From Eggerthella timonensis (lineage in GTDB: Bacteria > Actinomycetota > Coriobacteriia > Coriobacteriales > Eggerthellaceae): a DNA stretch of 64,000 nt. The translations under genes and the position numbers were made by a program. Below are positions 52,607 to 62,623 of the stretch, piece after piece; position 1 is the stretch's first letter, and each line of letters begins with the position of its first letter. The stretch lies in NCBI RefSeq assembly GCF_900184265.1, contig NZ_FXXA01000002.1, positions 2,280,539 through 2,344,538 of the forward strand, written 5' to 3'. The notes beneath the pieces are model-generated. The model was not told where the DNA came from. It was given only the letters and a program-made list of their open reading frames with translations, and did not search any database.

Positions 52607-53086
52607 ATGGGGGAGAGCGCGGAACGATCGCGGTGGGGAGCGTTTGCGCGGCGCGGCTCGATCACCGCTTTCGACGTTCTCCTCGCGCTCGCGTGCGCGC
52701 TCGGCCTGGCGGCCTGCGCCGCCGCGCCGAGCGACGGCGCGCCCGCCGCGCGGCAGGCCGGCGACGAGGCGCTTCCGGAGCTCGACGGCGCGTTCGCCTA
52801 CACGCTCCTGGAGGTGGTGTCGAAGGACGCGGATGCGGACAGCTTGGAGGTTCGCGCGCTGCCGTGGGAGCTCGACGGCCCGTTCGCGAAGAGCGGCATC
52901 GAGGCGGGGGAGACCGGCACCGTGTCGTGCGCGCAGCTCGTGCTGTTCCCGGCCGGCATCCCCGACGGCCACGCCGTGGTGGTGGCGAGCCCGGCCGCCG
53001 ACGCCGGCTCGTTCCCCCTCGTGGCGCGCTCTATCGAGAAGCCCGCTTGGTTCGAGGCCCGGCTCGCGCGCTTCGACAACGCCTGA
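52607..53086 (+). CDS. Hypothetical lipoprotein
   Basis: A 159-residue exported lipoprotein: basic start, hydrophobic segment FDVLLALACALGLAACAAAP with lipobox LAAC, then a mature domain with FAYTLLEVVSKDADADSLEV and VSCAQLVLFPAGIPDGHAVV, probably a small beta-barrel. Family not recognised. The ATG at 52607 follows GAGGAGG at 11 bases; a GTG at 52595 overlaps that Shine-Dalgarno. It is 21 bases upstream of a ferric-reductase-like membrane protein and is probably its partner or operon mate. Confidence 0.7.
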   Translation: MGESAERSRWGAFARRGSITAFDVLLALACALGLAACAAAPSDGAPAARQAGDEALPELDGAFAYTLLEVVSKDADADSLEVRALPWELDGPFAKSGIEAGETGTVSCAQLVLFPAGIPDGHAVVVASPAADAGSFPLVARSIEKPAWFEARLARFDNA

Positions 53087-53107
53087 CCCCGAGAGAAGAG
53101 GCCCCTC

Positions 53108-53908
53108 ATGCTTCCGTTCGTCCCCGCGTTCGTTCCCAACCTGCTGCAGGTCGCCCCGTTCGTGCTGGCCTTCGCCCTCGCGTGCGCGAAGCCGCTGCGG
53201 CTCCATCCGGGGCCGTTCTACCTGGCATGGGCGGTCCTGTGCGCGCTGGTCGCCTGGTTCGATCCCGTTTTCGCCTCGCCCGCGCTCGACGCGGCCGTGC
53301 AGTTGGCCACGTCGGCCTACACGGGCGTCTGCCTCTACTTCGTCGTGATGTTCGCGGGCGCGCTCGACCGCACGCCGTGGGTCAAGCGCCTGCTGTCCGT
53401 CCGCTCGGAGCTGTCCGTCATCGGCGGCATCGTCATCGCGGCGCACCTCGTGCGCGTCGTCGGGTTCTTCACGCTGTCGCTGACGCCGATGTGGGAGCGC
53501 GTCTGGGGCCAGCCGACGGCCTCGCTCATGTTTGCGGCGGCGGTGATCGTGGGCGTGCCGCTGACGCTGACGTTCCTCGTGCCGTGGATCACCTCGTTCA
53601 AGGTCGTGCGCAGGCGGCTGTCGGCGAAGGCATGGAAGCGCACGCAGCTGCTGGCGTACCCGTTCGTCATCCTCATGGCGGCGCAAGGGTTCCTGCTGGC
53701 GGTGGGGCACGCGCTGTACGGCTACCCTTATGACGGGCTGGCCGCGTCGGCGGCGTTCGCAGCCGATCCCGCCGGTTGGCTCGCTACCTTCGCGGGGCAG
53801 GTGGCCACCGCCTGGCTGTACCTGGCGCTCGGAGCGGGCTATGCGGTGCTGCGTCTGCGCAAGCGCGCGCGGGACAGGGCGCGCCGCGCGGCCGCGCTCG
53901 CAGGGTAG
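53108..53908 (+). CDS. Ferric-reductase-like transmembrane protein
   Basis: A 266-residue membrane protein with about six helices resembling the heme-binding ferric-reductase/MsrQ superfamily: RSELSVIGGIVIAAHLVRVV and RTQLLAYPFVILMAAQGFLL then AVGHALYG carry histidines that could hold b-type heme. Such proteins pass electrons from quinol across the membrane to exported acceptors. Here the neighbour is a lipoprotein of unknown function rather than an FMN-domain or MsrP protein. AGAAGAGG lies before the ATG. The assignment is by pattern and moderate. Confidence 0.65.
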   Translation: MLPFVPAFVPNLLQVAPFVLAFALACAKPLRLHPGPFYLAWAVLCALVAWFDPVFASPALDAAVQLATSAYTGVCLYFVVMFAGALDRTPWVKRLLSVRSELSVIGGIVIAAHLVRVVGFFTLSLTPMWERVWGQPTASLMFAAAVIVGVPLTLTFLVPWITSFKVVRRRLSAKAWKRTQLLAYPFVILMAAQGFLLAVGHALYGYPYDGLAASAAFAADPAGWLATFAGQVATAWLYLALGAGYAVLRLRKRARDRARRAAALAG

Positions 53909-54295
53909 GACGAGAGGCGCCCCGGCTTCCTGTTCGGCGCACGCCGTCGGAAGCGCGGTCGTTGGGTACGGCAGGCGTTCCCTCCACGTGGCTTTTTGGC
54001 AGGATATTCCCCTATTGGCAAGCCTGCTCGGATCTGTTCATGCCATGCCTGTCTTCGCGAGCCTGCGACCTGGCTGTTCTCCGAAAGCTTCCGACATGCA
54101 AGACGCGCTTTCCTCATCCGGCTTGCCAATAGGGGAATATCCTGCCATTTCGATCGATCTCGCCGGAACAGCCCACCGTCTGCGTCTGCGCATCCGCATC
54201 TGATGATTCTCCGATCTTCGCGCCGAGCGGCCCTCGTTTCCGGTATCCTGAGCGTTCGCGACAATTTCAATCGAACAGAGCGCAAGAGAGGCTTC
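53909..54295. other. 387-bp intergenic region dominated by an inverted-repeat element
   Basis: Apart from the 151-bp element at 53997-54147 it holds only a TATCCT -10 candidate (54243-54248) for the downstream gene. No gene is supported. Confidence 0.65.
53997..54147. repeat. 151-bp element bounded by perfect 28-bp inverted repeats
   Basis: Arms 53997-54024 and 54120-54147 are exact complements of each other; the left arm includes GGATATTCCCCTATTGGCAA. The 95-nt centre contains GCGACCTGG (54065-54073) and TTCTCCGAA, also found inside or near similar elements. It is the most perfect member of the set, and perfect arms suggest either recent origin or selection on pairing. Confidence 0.9.
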
Positions 54296-55354
54296 ATGAA
54301 GATCAACCATGCGATCCTGCACGTTTTCGACTTCGTGTCGTGCGTCAACGTGTACGCCCAAGAGGAGCTCGACCTTTCGAGCAAGAACGCCAAACGCTAT
54401 GTGACGAGCCACGCGAAGAAGGCGCTCGGCAACATGGACAGCAAGCGCGGCGAGTTCGCCGAGAACAGCATGTTCGCCGAGGAGCTGCGCAGCTACTTCC
54501 GCGGCCAACGCGAGTTCGTCGACCTGTCCGTCCAGGTGGCCGAGTACATCGTCGGGGAGCTGGGGCGCATGGAGAAGACCGAGTCCGCCGACCTGCTGGT
54601 GCTCGACTTCGAGGCCGACCCCGACAACACGGTGCGGGAGATGACCGACGAGGAGGCCGAAGCCGCCTACGAGGCGCGCGGAAAGCGCTACTTCGCGTTC
54701 ATGCTGCTGGAGGCCAAGCAGGCCTACATGCACGAGGTGGGCTACGGCGAGAGCGGCGCGCAGCGCAACGACATCGCGCGCCATCACGCCATCCTGCCGA
54801 ACCCCTCGCAGAAGGTGCCGTCGTTCGCGGTCATCGAGTCGAAGACGCTGTCGGTGTCGTTCAGCGACAAGGAGCGCACCATCGCCGGCGAGAACCGCTG
54901 GCTCATCCCCGACGGCCTGCTGCAATGCTCGATGGAGGCATCGAGCAAGGAGGTGTTCGACACGGTGACGCGCATCGTGGAGGAGGTCGCCGAGGAGTAC
55001 GGCGCCAACTCGGCCGTTGCGGTGTCGAAGGCGAAGAGCTACGTGGCCGAGAACGCTGCGGAGTCCGACGAGCTGGCCCCGTGGGATCTCGGCGAAGAGG
55101 TGTTCGACGACGAGCCGCTGCAGAAGCGTTTCGAGGAGGCGCTCGCCGAGGAGGCGCTGCCCGAGCGCGTCGTGGTGGAGAAGAGCGTGGCCAAGCGCGT
55201 GGCGAAGAACCACAAGATCCGCACCGACACGGGCATCGACATCACGTTCCCGGCCGAGTACGGCGAGAACCCCGACTTCATCGAGTTCGTGAGCGGCCCG
55301 AACGGCCTCATCAACATCGAGCTCAAGAACATCGGCCGCATCGAGAACCGCTAG
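54296..55354 (+). CDS. Nucleoid-associated protein (NdpA/YejK family)
   Basis: A 352-residue cytosolic DNA-binding protein of the 37-kDa nucleoid-associated family (PF04245). Features: INHAILHVFDFVSCVNVYAQ, a helical part (SSKNAKRYVTSHAKKALGNM), ARHHAILPNPSQKVPSFAVI, and the C-terminal DIRTDTGIDITFP-like segment KIRTDTGIDITFPAEYGENP. AGAGAGG precedes the ATG. The role in the cell is not firmly known. In this window it lies close to the ParB-type site at 52438. Confidence 0.9.
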   Translation: MKINHAILHVFDFVSCVNVYAQEELDLSSKNAKRYVTSHAKKALGNMDSKRGEFAENSMFAEELRSYFRGQREFVDLSVQVAEYIVGELGRMEKTESADLLVLDFEADPDNTVREMTDEEAEAAYEARGKRYFAFMLLEAKQAYMHEVGYGESGAQRNDIARHHAILPNPSQKVPSFAVIESKTLSVSFSDKERTIAGENRWLIPDGLLQCSMEASSKEVFDTVTRIVEEVAEEYGANSAVAVSKAKSYVAENAAESDELAPWDLGEEVFDDEPLQKRFEEALAEEALPERVVVEKSVAKRVAKNHKIRTDTGIDITFPAEYGENPDFIEFVSGPNGLINIELKNIGRIENR

Positions 55355-55459
55355 GGCGGAAAGGCGGCATCCGTCATTCGCCGCGCGGGGCCTTCGCGCT
55401 TCCGCGCGGCGGCCCCGTGTGAGACAATGGGGCGAACCATTCAGAACAGGAGCAACCCG

Positions 55460-57139
<1,680 letters not shown>

Positions 57140-57142
57140 CGC

Positions 57143-57177
57143 ATGTCCCAAACGGGGACAGTCCCCATTTGGGACAT
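57143..57177. repeat. Short REP-like palindrome
   Basis: ATGTCCCAAACGGGGA (57143-57158), CAG, then its complement with one G-T pair (57162-57177). This TGTCCC...GGGACA palindrome is a type often repeated many times in Coriobacteriia genomes. Confidence 0.8.
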
Positions 57178-57182
57178 TCTGA

Positions 57183-57208
57183 CGAGGCCCCGGGATCCCG
57201 GGGCCTCG
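57183..57208. terminator. Perfect 26-bp palindrome between convergent genes
   Basis: CGAGGCCCCGGGA and its exact complement with no loop base, placed between ettA (+) and the regulator gene (-). A bidirectional terminator is the natural reading, though T-runs are absent. Confidence 0.65.
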
Positions 57209-57229
57209 CTGCGCTTCAGGACGGGCGCG

Positions 57230-57673
57230 CTACCAGCGCTTGAGCGTGGGCAGCAGCGCTCCCATGAACGACACGGCCTCGTCGCGCGTGATGTGGCACG
57301 TCTCGGCCATGCCCGGCGCGCAGCGCTCGATGAGCTCCTCGAGCGTCTCGTCCCGGATGAACGAGCCGTCCGCGTAGCACCACGAGCAGAACTCGCCCGA
57401 CGGCGAGCCGTCCGCCTCGGTGCCGTGGTCCTTCTCCTGGAAGAACGGCATGCCGCAGCTCTGGCAGAAGTCGCCGTCGGGCATCTCCAGCAGCAGCGTG
57501 ACGGGCACGTCGCAGGTGGCGGCGATGAGCTTGCACATGTCGATGCCGGGCGAGGTCTCGCCGTTCTCCCAGCGCGAGACGGCCTGGCGGGTGACGAAGA
57601 GCTTGCGCGCAAGCTCTTCCTGGGTGAGGTTGCGTTCCTTGCGGATGCGGATGAGGGCGTCTCCGATGACCAC
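57230..57673 (-). CDS. Helix-turn-helix regulator with C-terminal zinc ribbon
   Basis: A 147-residue protein: XRE-type helix-turn-helix (about 5-60: LIRIRKERNLTQEELARKLF, VTRQAVSRWENGETSPGIDM) followed by a putative zinc-ribbon domain (about 70-110) with CQSCGMPFFQEKDHGT and EFCSWCYADGSFIRDETLEE. The GTG start is preceded by GAAAGGA on this strand. XRE proteins with this ribbon are common small regulators in Firmicutes and Coriobacteriia; the target is unknown. It is divergent from thrH, whose promoter region it could control. Confidence 0.88.
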   Translation of the reverse strand: MVIGDALIRIRKERNLTQEELARKLFVTRQAVSRWENGETSPGIDMCKLIAATCDVPVTLLLEMPDGDFCQSCGMPFFQEKDHGTEADGSPSGEFCSWCYADGSFIRDETLEELIERCAPGMAETCHITRDEAVSFMGALLPTLKRW

Positions 57674-57845
57674 GGGGGTTCCTTTCGTCGGATGGATGCG
57701 GCGCGACCATTGAACCATGCGAGCGCGCCTGCCGTAAAGAAACAAAGCGTTGCGGCGGGCGGTCACGGGCGTTTCCGGGTATGATGGCACGACGAGACGG
57801 AGAAGCCTGCTGAGCGGTCGTGCGCGACCGAGAAGGAGACGAGAG

Positions 57846-58448
57846 ATGTACGTAACCTGCCTGGATCTGGAAGGCGTGCTGGTGCCGGAGATTTGGATCG
57901 CGTTTGCGGAGGAGACCGGCATCGCGCAGCTCAAGCGCACGACGCGCGACGAGCCCGATTACGACAAGCTCATGAACTACCGCCTGGACATCCTCAGGCA
58001 GCACGGCCTGGGCCTCGTGGAGATCCAGGAGACCATCGCGCGCATCGACCCGCTGCCGGGCGCGAAGGAGTTCCTCGACGAGCTGCGCGCCACGACGCAG
58101 GCCATCATCATCAGCGACACGTTCACCCAGTTCGCCCAGCCCCTCATGGAGAAGCTGGGCTGGCCGACCATCTTCTGCAACGAGCTGGAGGTGGCCGACG
58201 ACGGGTCCATCAGCGGGTTCCGCATGCGCTGCCCGGAATCCAAGCTCACCACGGTGCGCGCGCTGCAGTCGTGCGGCTTCGACACCATCGCGGCGGGCGA
58301 CAGCCATAACGACCTGGGGATGATCCGCGCCAGCAAGGCGGGCTTTTTGTTCAAGAGCCCCGACTCCATCAAGGCCGACAACCCCGATCTGCCGGCCTTT
58401 GAGGAGTACGACGAGCTCATGGCCGCCATCGCGGGGGCCCTGGCTTAG
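57846..58448 (+). CDS. thrH: Bifunctional phosphoserine phosphatase/homoserine phosphotransferase
   Basis: A 200-residue HAD-family enzyme. The start YVTCLDLEGVLVPEIWIAFA is the ThrH signature, with Asp7 as phospho-acceptor and the unusual DLEG in place of DxDxT. Further motifs: TTRDEPDYDKLMNYRLDILR, IIISDTFTQFAQPLMEKLGW (motif II Ser) and TIAAGDSHNDLGMIRASKAG (motif III/IV). In Pseudomonas ThrH dephosphorylates phosphoserine and can transfer the phosphate to homoserine, linking serine and threonine synthesis. GAAGGAGA precedes the ATG. Confidence 0.95.
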   Translation: MYVTCLDLEGVLVPEIWIAFAEETGIAQLKRTTRDEPDYDKLMNYRLDILRQHGLGLVEIQETIARIDPLPGAKEFLDELRATTQAIIISDTFTQFAQPLMEKLGWPTIFCNELEVADDGSISGFRMRCPESKLTTVRALQSCGFDTIAAGDSHNDLGMIRASKAGFLFKSPDSIKADNPDLPAFEEYDELMAAIAGALA

Positions 58449-58626
58449 GGGGAGAGCTTCGCGTAGCGCATCGAGCAAGGGGCGGGCTTCGGCGCGCCCC
58501 TTTCCGCGTGTGTGTCGATTCGACGAACGACTGGCGGGGCGGAATGCTTCAAAACGGTGACCGCCCGGCTCCTCGTGGTAGTATGTTCCGGTTCGAGCGA
58601 ACCAACACACGATCGAGGAGACAGAC

Positions 58627-59415
58627 GTGCCATACAAGGTGAACGAGCCGGTGGGAGAGCCGAGGCGGGTCATCGACGACGAGCAGCTGAAGCGGATGAT
58701 GGCGAACAACCAGCCGAGCTTCTTCGAGCGCAACCGCTACCGTATCGTCACGCTCGCGCTCATCGCGATCAACGTGCTCGTGTTCGCGGTCGAGGTGCTG
58801 CTGTCAGGCATGCGCGTCGACATCTCCACGCGCACCCTCGTCGACATGGGCGCGATGTACGCGCCGCTCATCCAATCGCCGGCCGACCTGTACCGCTTCG
58901 TCACGCCCATGTTCCTGCACATGGACCTCATGCACCTCGGCTTCAACATGGTGGCGCTGTTCAGCGTCGGCGAGGTGCTCGAGCGCGTGCTGGGCAAGGG
59001 GAACTACCTCGCGCTGTACTTCATCGCCGGCATCACGGGCAACGCCGTGTCCTACGCGGCCGACGTGGTTCTGGGCACCGGCGCGTCCGTGAGCGCCGGA
59101 GCTTCCACCAGCGTGTTCGGCCTGTTCATTGCCGTGGCGCTGCTGGGGTTGCTGCACAAAGGGAACCGCTCGTTCTTCGCGCAGTACAGCAAGAGCATGC
59201 TCGCGGTGATCGGCATCAACGTGGTGTACACGCTGCTCATGCCCAGCATCTCCGTGAGCGGGCACCTCGGAGGCGCGCTGGGCGGCCTCATCGCCATGTT
59301 CATGATCCCCGCGAAGAACCTGCGCGTGCCGACGCCCGTGCGCATCGTCGTGGCCATGCTGTGGGCGGCGGCGCTCGTCTGGCTGCTCGCGTCGCAGGGA
59401 GTGCTCGGTGTCTAG
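58627..59415 (+). CDS. Rhomboid family intramembrane serine protease
   Basis: A 262-residue membrane protease with about six helices. The catalytic Ser160 lies in SAGASTSVFGLFIAVALLG and the partner His213 in SISVSGHLGGALGGLIAMF. HMDLMHLGFNMVALFSVGEV is the other conserved motif (HxxHLxxNM-like). It cleaves membrane-spanning proteins; targets are unknown. The GTG start has CGAGGAGA upstream. It overlaps brnQ by eight bases. Confidence 0.92.
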   Translation: MPYKVNEPVGEPRRVIDDEQLKRMMANNQPSFFERNRYRIVTLALIAINVLVFAVEVLLSGMRVDISTRTLVDMGAMYAPLIQSPADLYRFVTPMFLHMDLMHLGFNMVALFSVGEVLERVLGKGNYLALYFIAGITGNAVSYAADVVLGTGASVSAGASTSVFGLFIAVALLGLLHKGNRSFFAQYSKSMLAVIGINVVYTLLMPSISVSGHLGGALGGLIAMFMIPAKNLRVPTPVRIVVAMLWAAALVWLLASQGVLGV

Positions 59416-60748
59416 CGAGCGCCGCGCCGCCGGTCTGCGGCCGGCTCAGCTGCTGGCGGTGGGAGGCATGCTGTTCTCGATGTTTTTCGGTGCGGGCAAC
59501 CTCATCCTGCCGCCGCTGCTGGGCCTGCAGGCGGGCGGCGCGGCTGTACCGGCCATGACGGGTTTCCTCGCGGCGGGCATCGGGCTGCCGGTGCTCGGCA
59601 TCGTGGCGGTTGCCGTGTGCGGCGGCGTGCGCGAGCTGGCCGGGCGCGTGAGCCCGCTGTTCGCCTCGGTGTTCATCGGGCTCATGTACCTCACCATCGG
59701 GCCGTTCCTCGCCATCCCGCGCACCTCCTCGACCGCCTTCGAGATGCTGAAGCCCTTGCTGCCCGCAACCGACGCGGCGGGTCTCGACATCGCGGCGATC
59801 GCGTTCTCGGCGGCGTTCTTCGCCGTCGCGTTCGCGTTGGCGCTGCGGCCCGGCCTGCTGTCGCGCGTGCTCGGGCGCTTCTCCGCACCGGCCCTCATCG
59901 CGCTCATCGTGCTCGTGGTGGGCGCCTCGCTGCTGGGCGGCGCAGACTTCTCGTCGCAGCCGCACGCGCCCTATGACGCGAGCCCCGTGTCGCACGGCTT
60001 CCTCACGGGGTACCAGACCATGGACCTGCTTGCGGCGCTGTGCTTCGGCATCGTGGTGGCTGCGAACGTGCGCGAGCTGGGCGTGCGCGATCCGAAGCGC
60101 GTGGCGGGCTCCATCTCGGGCGCGGGCCTCATCGCCGGCGCGCTCATGATGGCGATCTACTGCGGGCTGGCGTTCGTGGGCGCGACGATGGCGTCCTCGA
60201 TGCCCGACGCGGCCAACGGCGCGTCCATCCTCACCGCGTCGGCGAGCGCGCACTTCGGCGCCGCGGGCACCGTCATCGTAGCGGCCATCTTCCTGCTGGC
60301 GTGCCTCAACGTGTGCACGGGGCTCATCTCGTGCTGCTCGGAATACTTCTCCGAGGCCTTCCCACGCATCCCGCTCCCTGCATGGGCGGCGGCGTTCGCC
60401 GTGTTCAGCTGCGCGGTGTCGCTCGTGGGGCTCGACGCCATCCTCGCGTTCTCGGCACCTCTGCTCGGCGCGCTCTACCCGCCGGCCATCGTGCTCGTGG
60501 CGATGGGGCTCGTGCGCAGGCGCTGCGATAGGTTGCCGCGCATGTGGCCGTGGGCCGTGCTGACGACGGCGGCCTACAGCGTCGCCGTCGGGTTGCGCGA
60601 CGCGTTCGCCCCGGGGCTCTGGCTGGCTCTCGACGCCCTCCCATTCGCCGATGCCGGCCTCGGATGGCTGCTGCCCGCGCTCGTAGGCGCCGCGATCGGC
60701 GCGGCCTGGTCGTTCAGGGAGCGCAAGCGCCTCGTGCGGCGGGCGTAG
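59408..60748 (+). CDS. brnQ: Branched-chain amino acid:cation symporter
   Basis: A 446-residue, twelve-helix carrier of the LIVCS family that imports leucine, isoleucine and valine with Na+ or H+. Signatures: GGMLFSMFFGAGNLILPPLL near the start, IGPFLAIPRTSSTAFEM, TGYQTMDLLAALCFGIVVAA and LLACLNVCTGLISCCSEYFS. The GTG start lies within the rhomboid gene, so the two are probably translated together. It is the import counterpart to the AzlCD exporter at 3974. Confidence 0.95.
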   Translation: MSSERRAAGLRPAQLLAVGGMLFSMFFGAGNLILPPLLGLQAGGAAVPAMTGFLAAGIGLPVLGIVAVAVCGGVRELAGRVSPLFASVFIGLMYLTIGPFLAIPRTSSTAFEMLKPLLPATDAAGLDIAAIAFSAAFFAVAFALALRPGLLSRVLGRFSAPALIALIVLVVGASLLGGADFSSQPHAPYDASPVSHGFLTGYQTMDLLAALCFGIVVAANVRELGVRDPKRVAGSISGAGLIAGALMMAIYCGLAFVGATMASSMPDAANGASILTASASAHFGAAGTVIVAAIFLLACLNVCTGLISCCSEYFSEAFPRIPLPAWAAAFAVFSCAVSLVGLDAILAFSAPLLGALYPPAIVLVAMGLVRRRCDRLPRMWPWAVLTTAAYSVAVGLRDAFAPGLWLALDALPFADAGLGWLLPALVGAAIGAAWSFRERKRLVRRA

Positions 60749-60774
60749 AACGCGAAGCCGGGATAGCCTGCCGT

Positions 60775-60849
60775 AGGGGCAGGTTCGTCTCCTGTCGGGC
60801 TGCAACTGCGAAAACCGATCAGGCGTTTTAGGCGGAGTGACCTGCCCCT
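60775..60849. repeat. 10-bp inverted repeat downstream of brnQ
   Basis: AGGGGCAGGT (60775-60784) and ACCTGCCCCT (60840-60849) bracket 55 bases. It could form a hairpin ending the brnQ transcript. The rest of the gap to 61019 shows no gene. Confidence 0.5.
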
Positions 60850-61019
60850 GTTGGGCCTTGCGGCCCCGAACCGCCCGAACATCCTTCGAAATCAGGCGAA
60901 ATCCGCTATTGCTTCCGCCCGTGGGGAAGGAGGCAGAATGCTCCTTGGGGAAAGGGGCCGATGCGGCATCGCCGCTGCGAAAGGCGCCCTTCCGAGAAGA
61001 ACAAGGAGAAGGGAGACGC

Positions 61020-62621
61020 ATGAAGATTCGGAAAAAATGGCTTGCCAGCGGGCTCGTCGTTGCGGCAACGGCAGGTGCGCTCGTGGCCGCCGGCTGCGCC
61101 CCGCAGGCGCAGGAAAAGGCCGCGGGTTCCAGTGGGACGGACGTAGAGCCTATCAGCGCGGCTGAGTATGATTTGTACGATCCGGTTGTGAAGACGCTTG
61201 AGAACGGCGTGACAATCCAGCGAACGCCGAGCGAGGACGTTTCCGCGTCGAGCGACGCGACGGCGGTGTACCACCATCCCGACGAGAACGTGCCGTACAA
61301 CACCTACTTCCTCAAAGCCGACGCAAAAGGCTGCAACGCGTGTCACGAAGACCTCGCGAAAACCGTGGCCAATATGCCGTATGGGCATGTGGAGCTGCAG
61401 AACACGCTCGGCGTGGAGGTTACCGTGGACATGTGCTTCGCCTGCCACACCGAGAGCGGCGCGACGACCAACCAGAAGTCGTTCGGGACGCTGATCCACG
61501 GCATCCACGAAGAGACCGGCTACGCGGAGTGTCAGAACTGTCACAACGCCACGAACGACGGCTCAGGTATGCAGCTTTGGGATGCGGTGAAGCATCAGCA
61601 GCTCCGCGGATTCACCGATATTGCAGAGGGTGACATGGAAGAGGGCTTCTCGTACCGCACCGATGAGACCATCGGCCAGTCCGACCTGTTCGATGTGACG
61701 TGGCTGCACTACGATGCCGTCGATTACGAGATCTGGGATCACGTGAAGAACGACGATCCCTTGGACCAGCAGATGTTCGAAGATTGGACGCTCACGTTCT
61801 CAGGAGAGGTGGAGAAGCCGGTTACCTTCAAGCTGACCGATTTGATTGCGGAGGCTCCCGTCGAGACGAAGGCCATGAAGCTCAACTGTCTGGCCAATCC
61901 TATAGGCGGCCCGCTCGTCGGCCAGGTTGAGGTCACCGGCATACCGCTGAGCTGGCTGCTCGACCGGGTCGGCATGACCGATGCAGCGAACGTGCTGCGC
62001 GTGGTGTCGAGCGGTGGAAAGGGCTACGGCTCCGCTCGCGAAATCGACCACTTCATCGAGCAAGAGGCTATGATCGTCTATCAGATCGACGGCGAGCCTC
62101 TTTCGTGGCTGCACGGATACCCCTGCATGCTCATGTCGGGCGGCGTGGCGGCGGATGCCGACATCAAATGCTGCTCCGACTTCATCCTGCAGTCGGGAGA
62201 AGATTCGGCGCGCTCAGAGGGGAAGGTCGATTACAGCGGAAACTACTACGGCAAGCCGGGCGTTGGCGTGTTCGGCGTGTATGAAGGCCAGATCGTCGAG
62301 GTAGGAGAGCCTTTCACGGTTCGCGGTTATGCCGATGGGTGGAACGAGTCCATCGCTGCGATGGAGATATCGCTTGATCGTGGCAAGACGTGGAAGCGCT
62401 TCGATACCCCCGACACCTCAACGCTGAATTGGGTGACGTGGGAATACACTTTCACTCCAACCGAGGAGTCGGCCTATTGCATAGCGGTTCGCGCGGTAAG
62501 CGAGACGGGGCGTGTCACCACGATCGCACCGTACACCGGTCGAGACGAGTCGGCGGCTCCTGTGGAGAAGATGATCGTGGCGAAGAACGATGTGTCGGCA
62601 TACGAAAGCGAGGCGAAGTAA
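61020..62621 (+). CDS. Exported triheme cytochrome c - molybdopterin oxidoreductase fusion
   Basis: A 533-residue lipoprotein: signal with lipobox AAGC (Cys26), a cytochrome region with three CxxCH heme sites (105-109, 139-143, 171-175), then a sulfite-oxidase-type molybdopterin domain (about 235-430). The latter has the likely molybdenum-ligand Cys290 in KLNCLANPIGGPLVG and YQIDGEPLSWLHGYPCMLMS. An Ig-like C-terminal domain follows (about 445-520; MEISLDRGKTWKRFDTPDTS). Heme and molybdenum centre on one chain would allow electron flow from heme to the active site or back. The signal peptide is not twin-arginine, surprising for a molybdoenzyme. Substrate unknown. AAGGAGAAGGGAG precedes the ATG. 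Confidence 0.88.
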   Translation: MKIRKKWLASGLVVAATAGALVAAGCAPQAQEKAAGSSGTDVEPISAAEYDLYDPVVKTLENGVTIQRTPSEDVSASSDATAVYHHPDENVPYNTYFLKADAKGCNACHEDLAKTVANMPYGHVELQNTLGVEVTVDMCFACHTESGATTNQKSFGTLIHGIHEETGYAECQNCHNATNDGSGMQLWDAVKHQQLRGFTDIAEGDMEEGFSYRTDETIGQSDLFDVTWLHYDAVDYEIWDHVKNDDPLDQQMFEDWTLTFSGEVEKPVTFKLTDLIAEAPVETKAMKLNCLANPIGGPLVGQVEVTGIPLSWLLDRVGMTDAANVLRVVSSGGKGYGSAREIDHFIEQEAMIVYQIDGEPLSWLHGYPCMLMSGGVAADADIKCCSDFILQSGEDSARSEGKVDYSGNYYGKPGVGVFGVYEGQIVEVGEPFTVRGYADGWNESIAAMEISLDRGKTWKRFDTPDTSTLNWVTWEYTFTPTEESAYCIAVRAVSETGRVTTIAPYTGRDESAAPVEKMIVAKNDVSAYESEAK

Positions 62622-62623
62622 CC

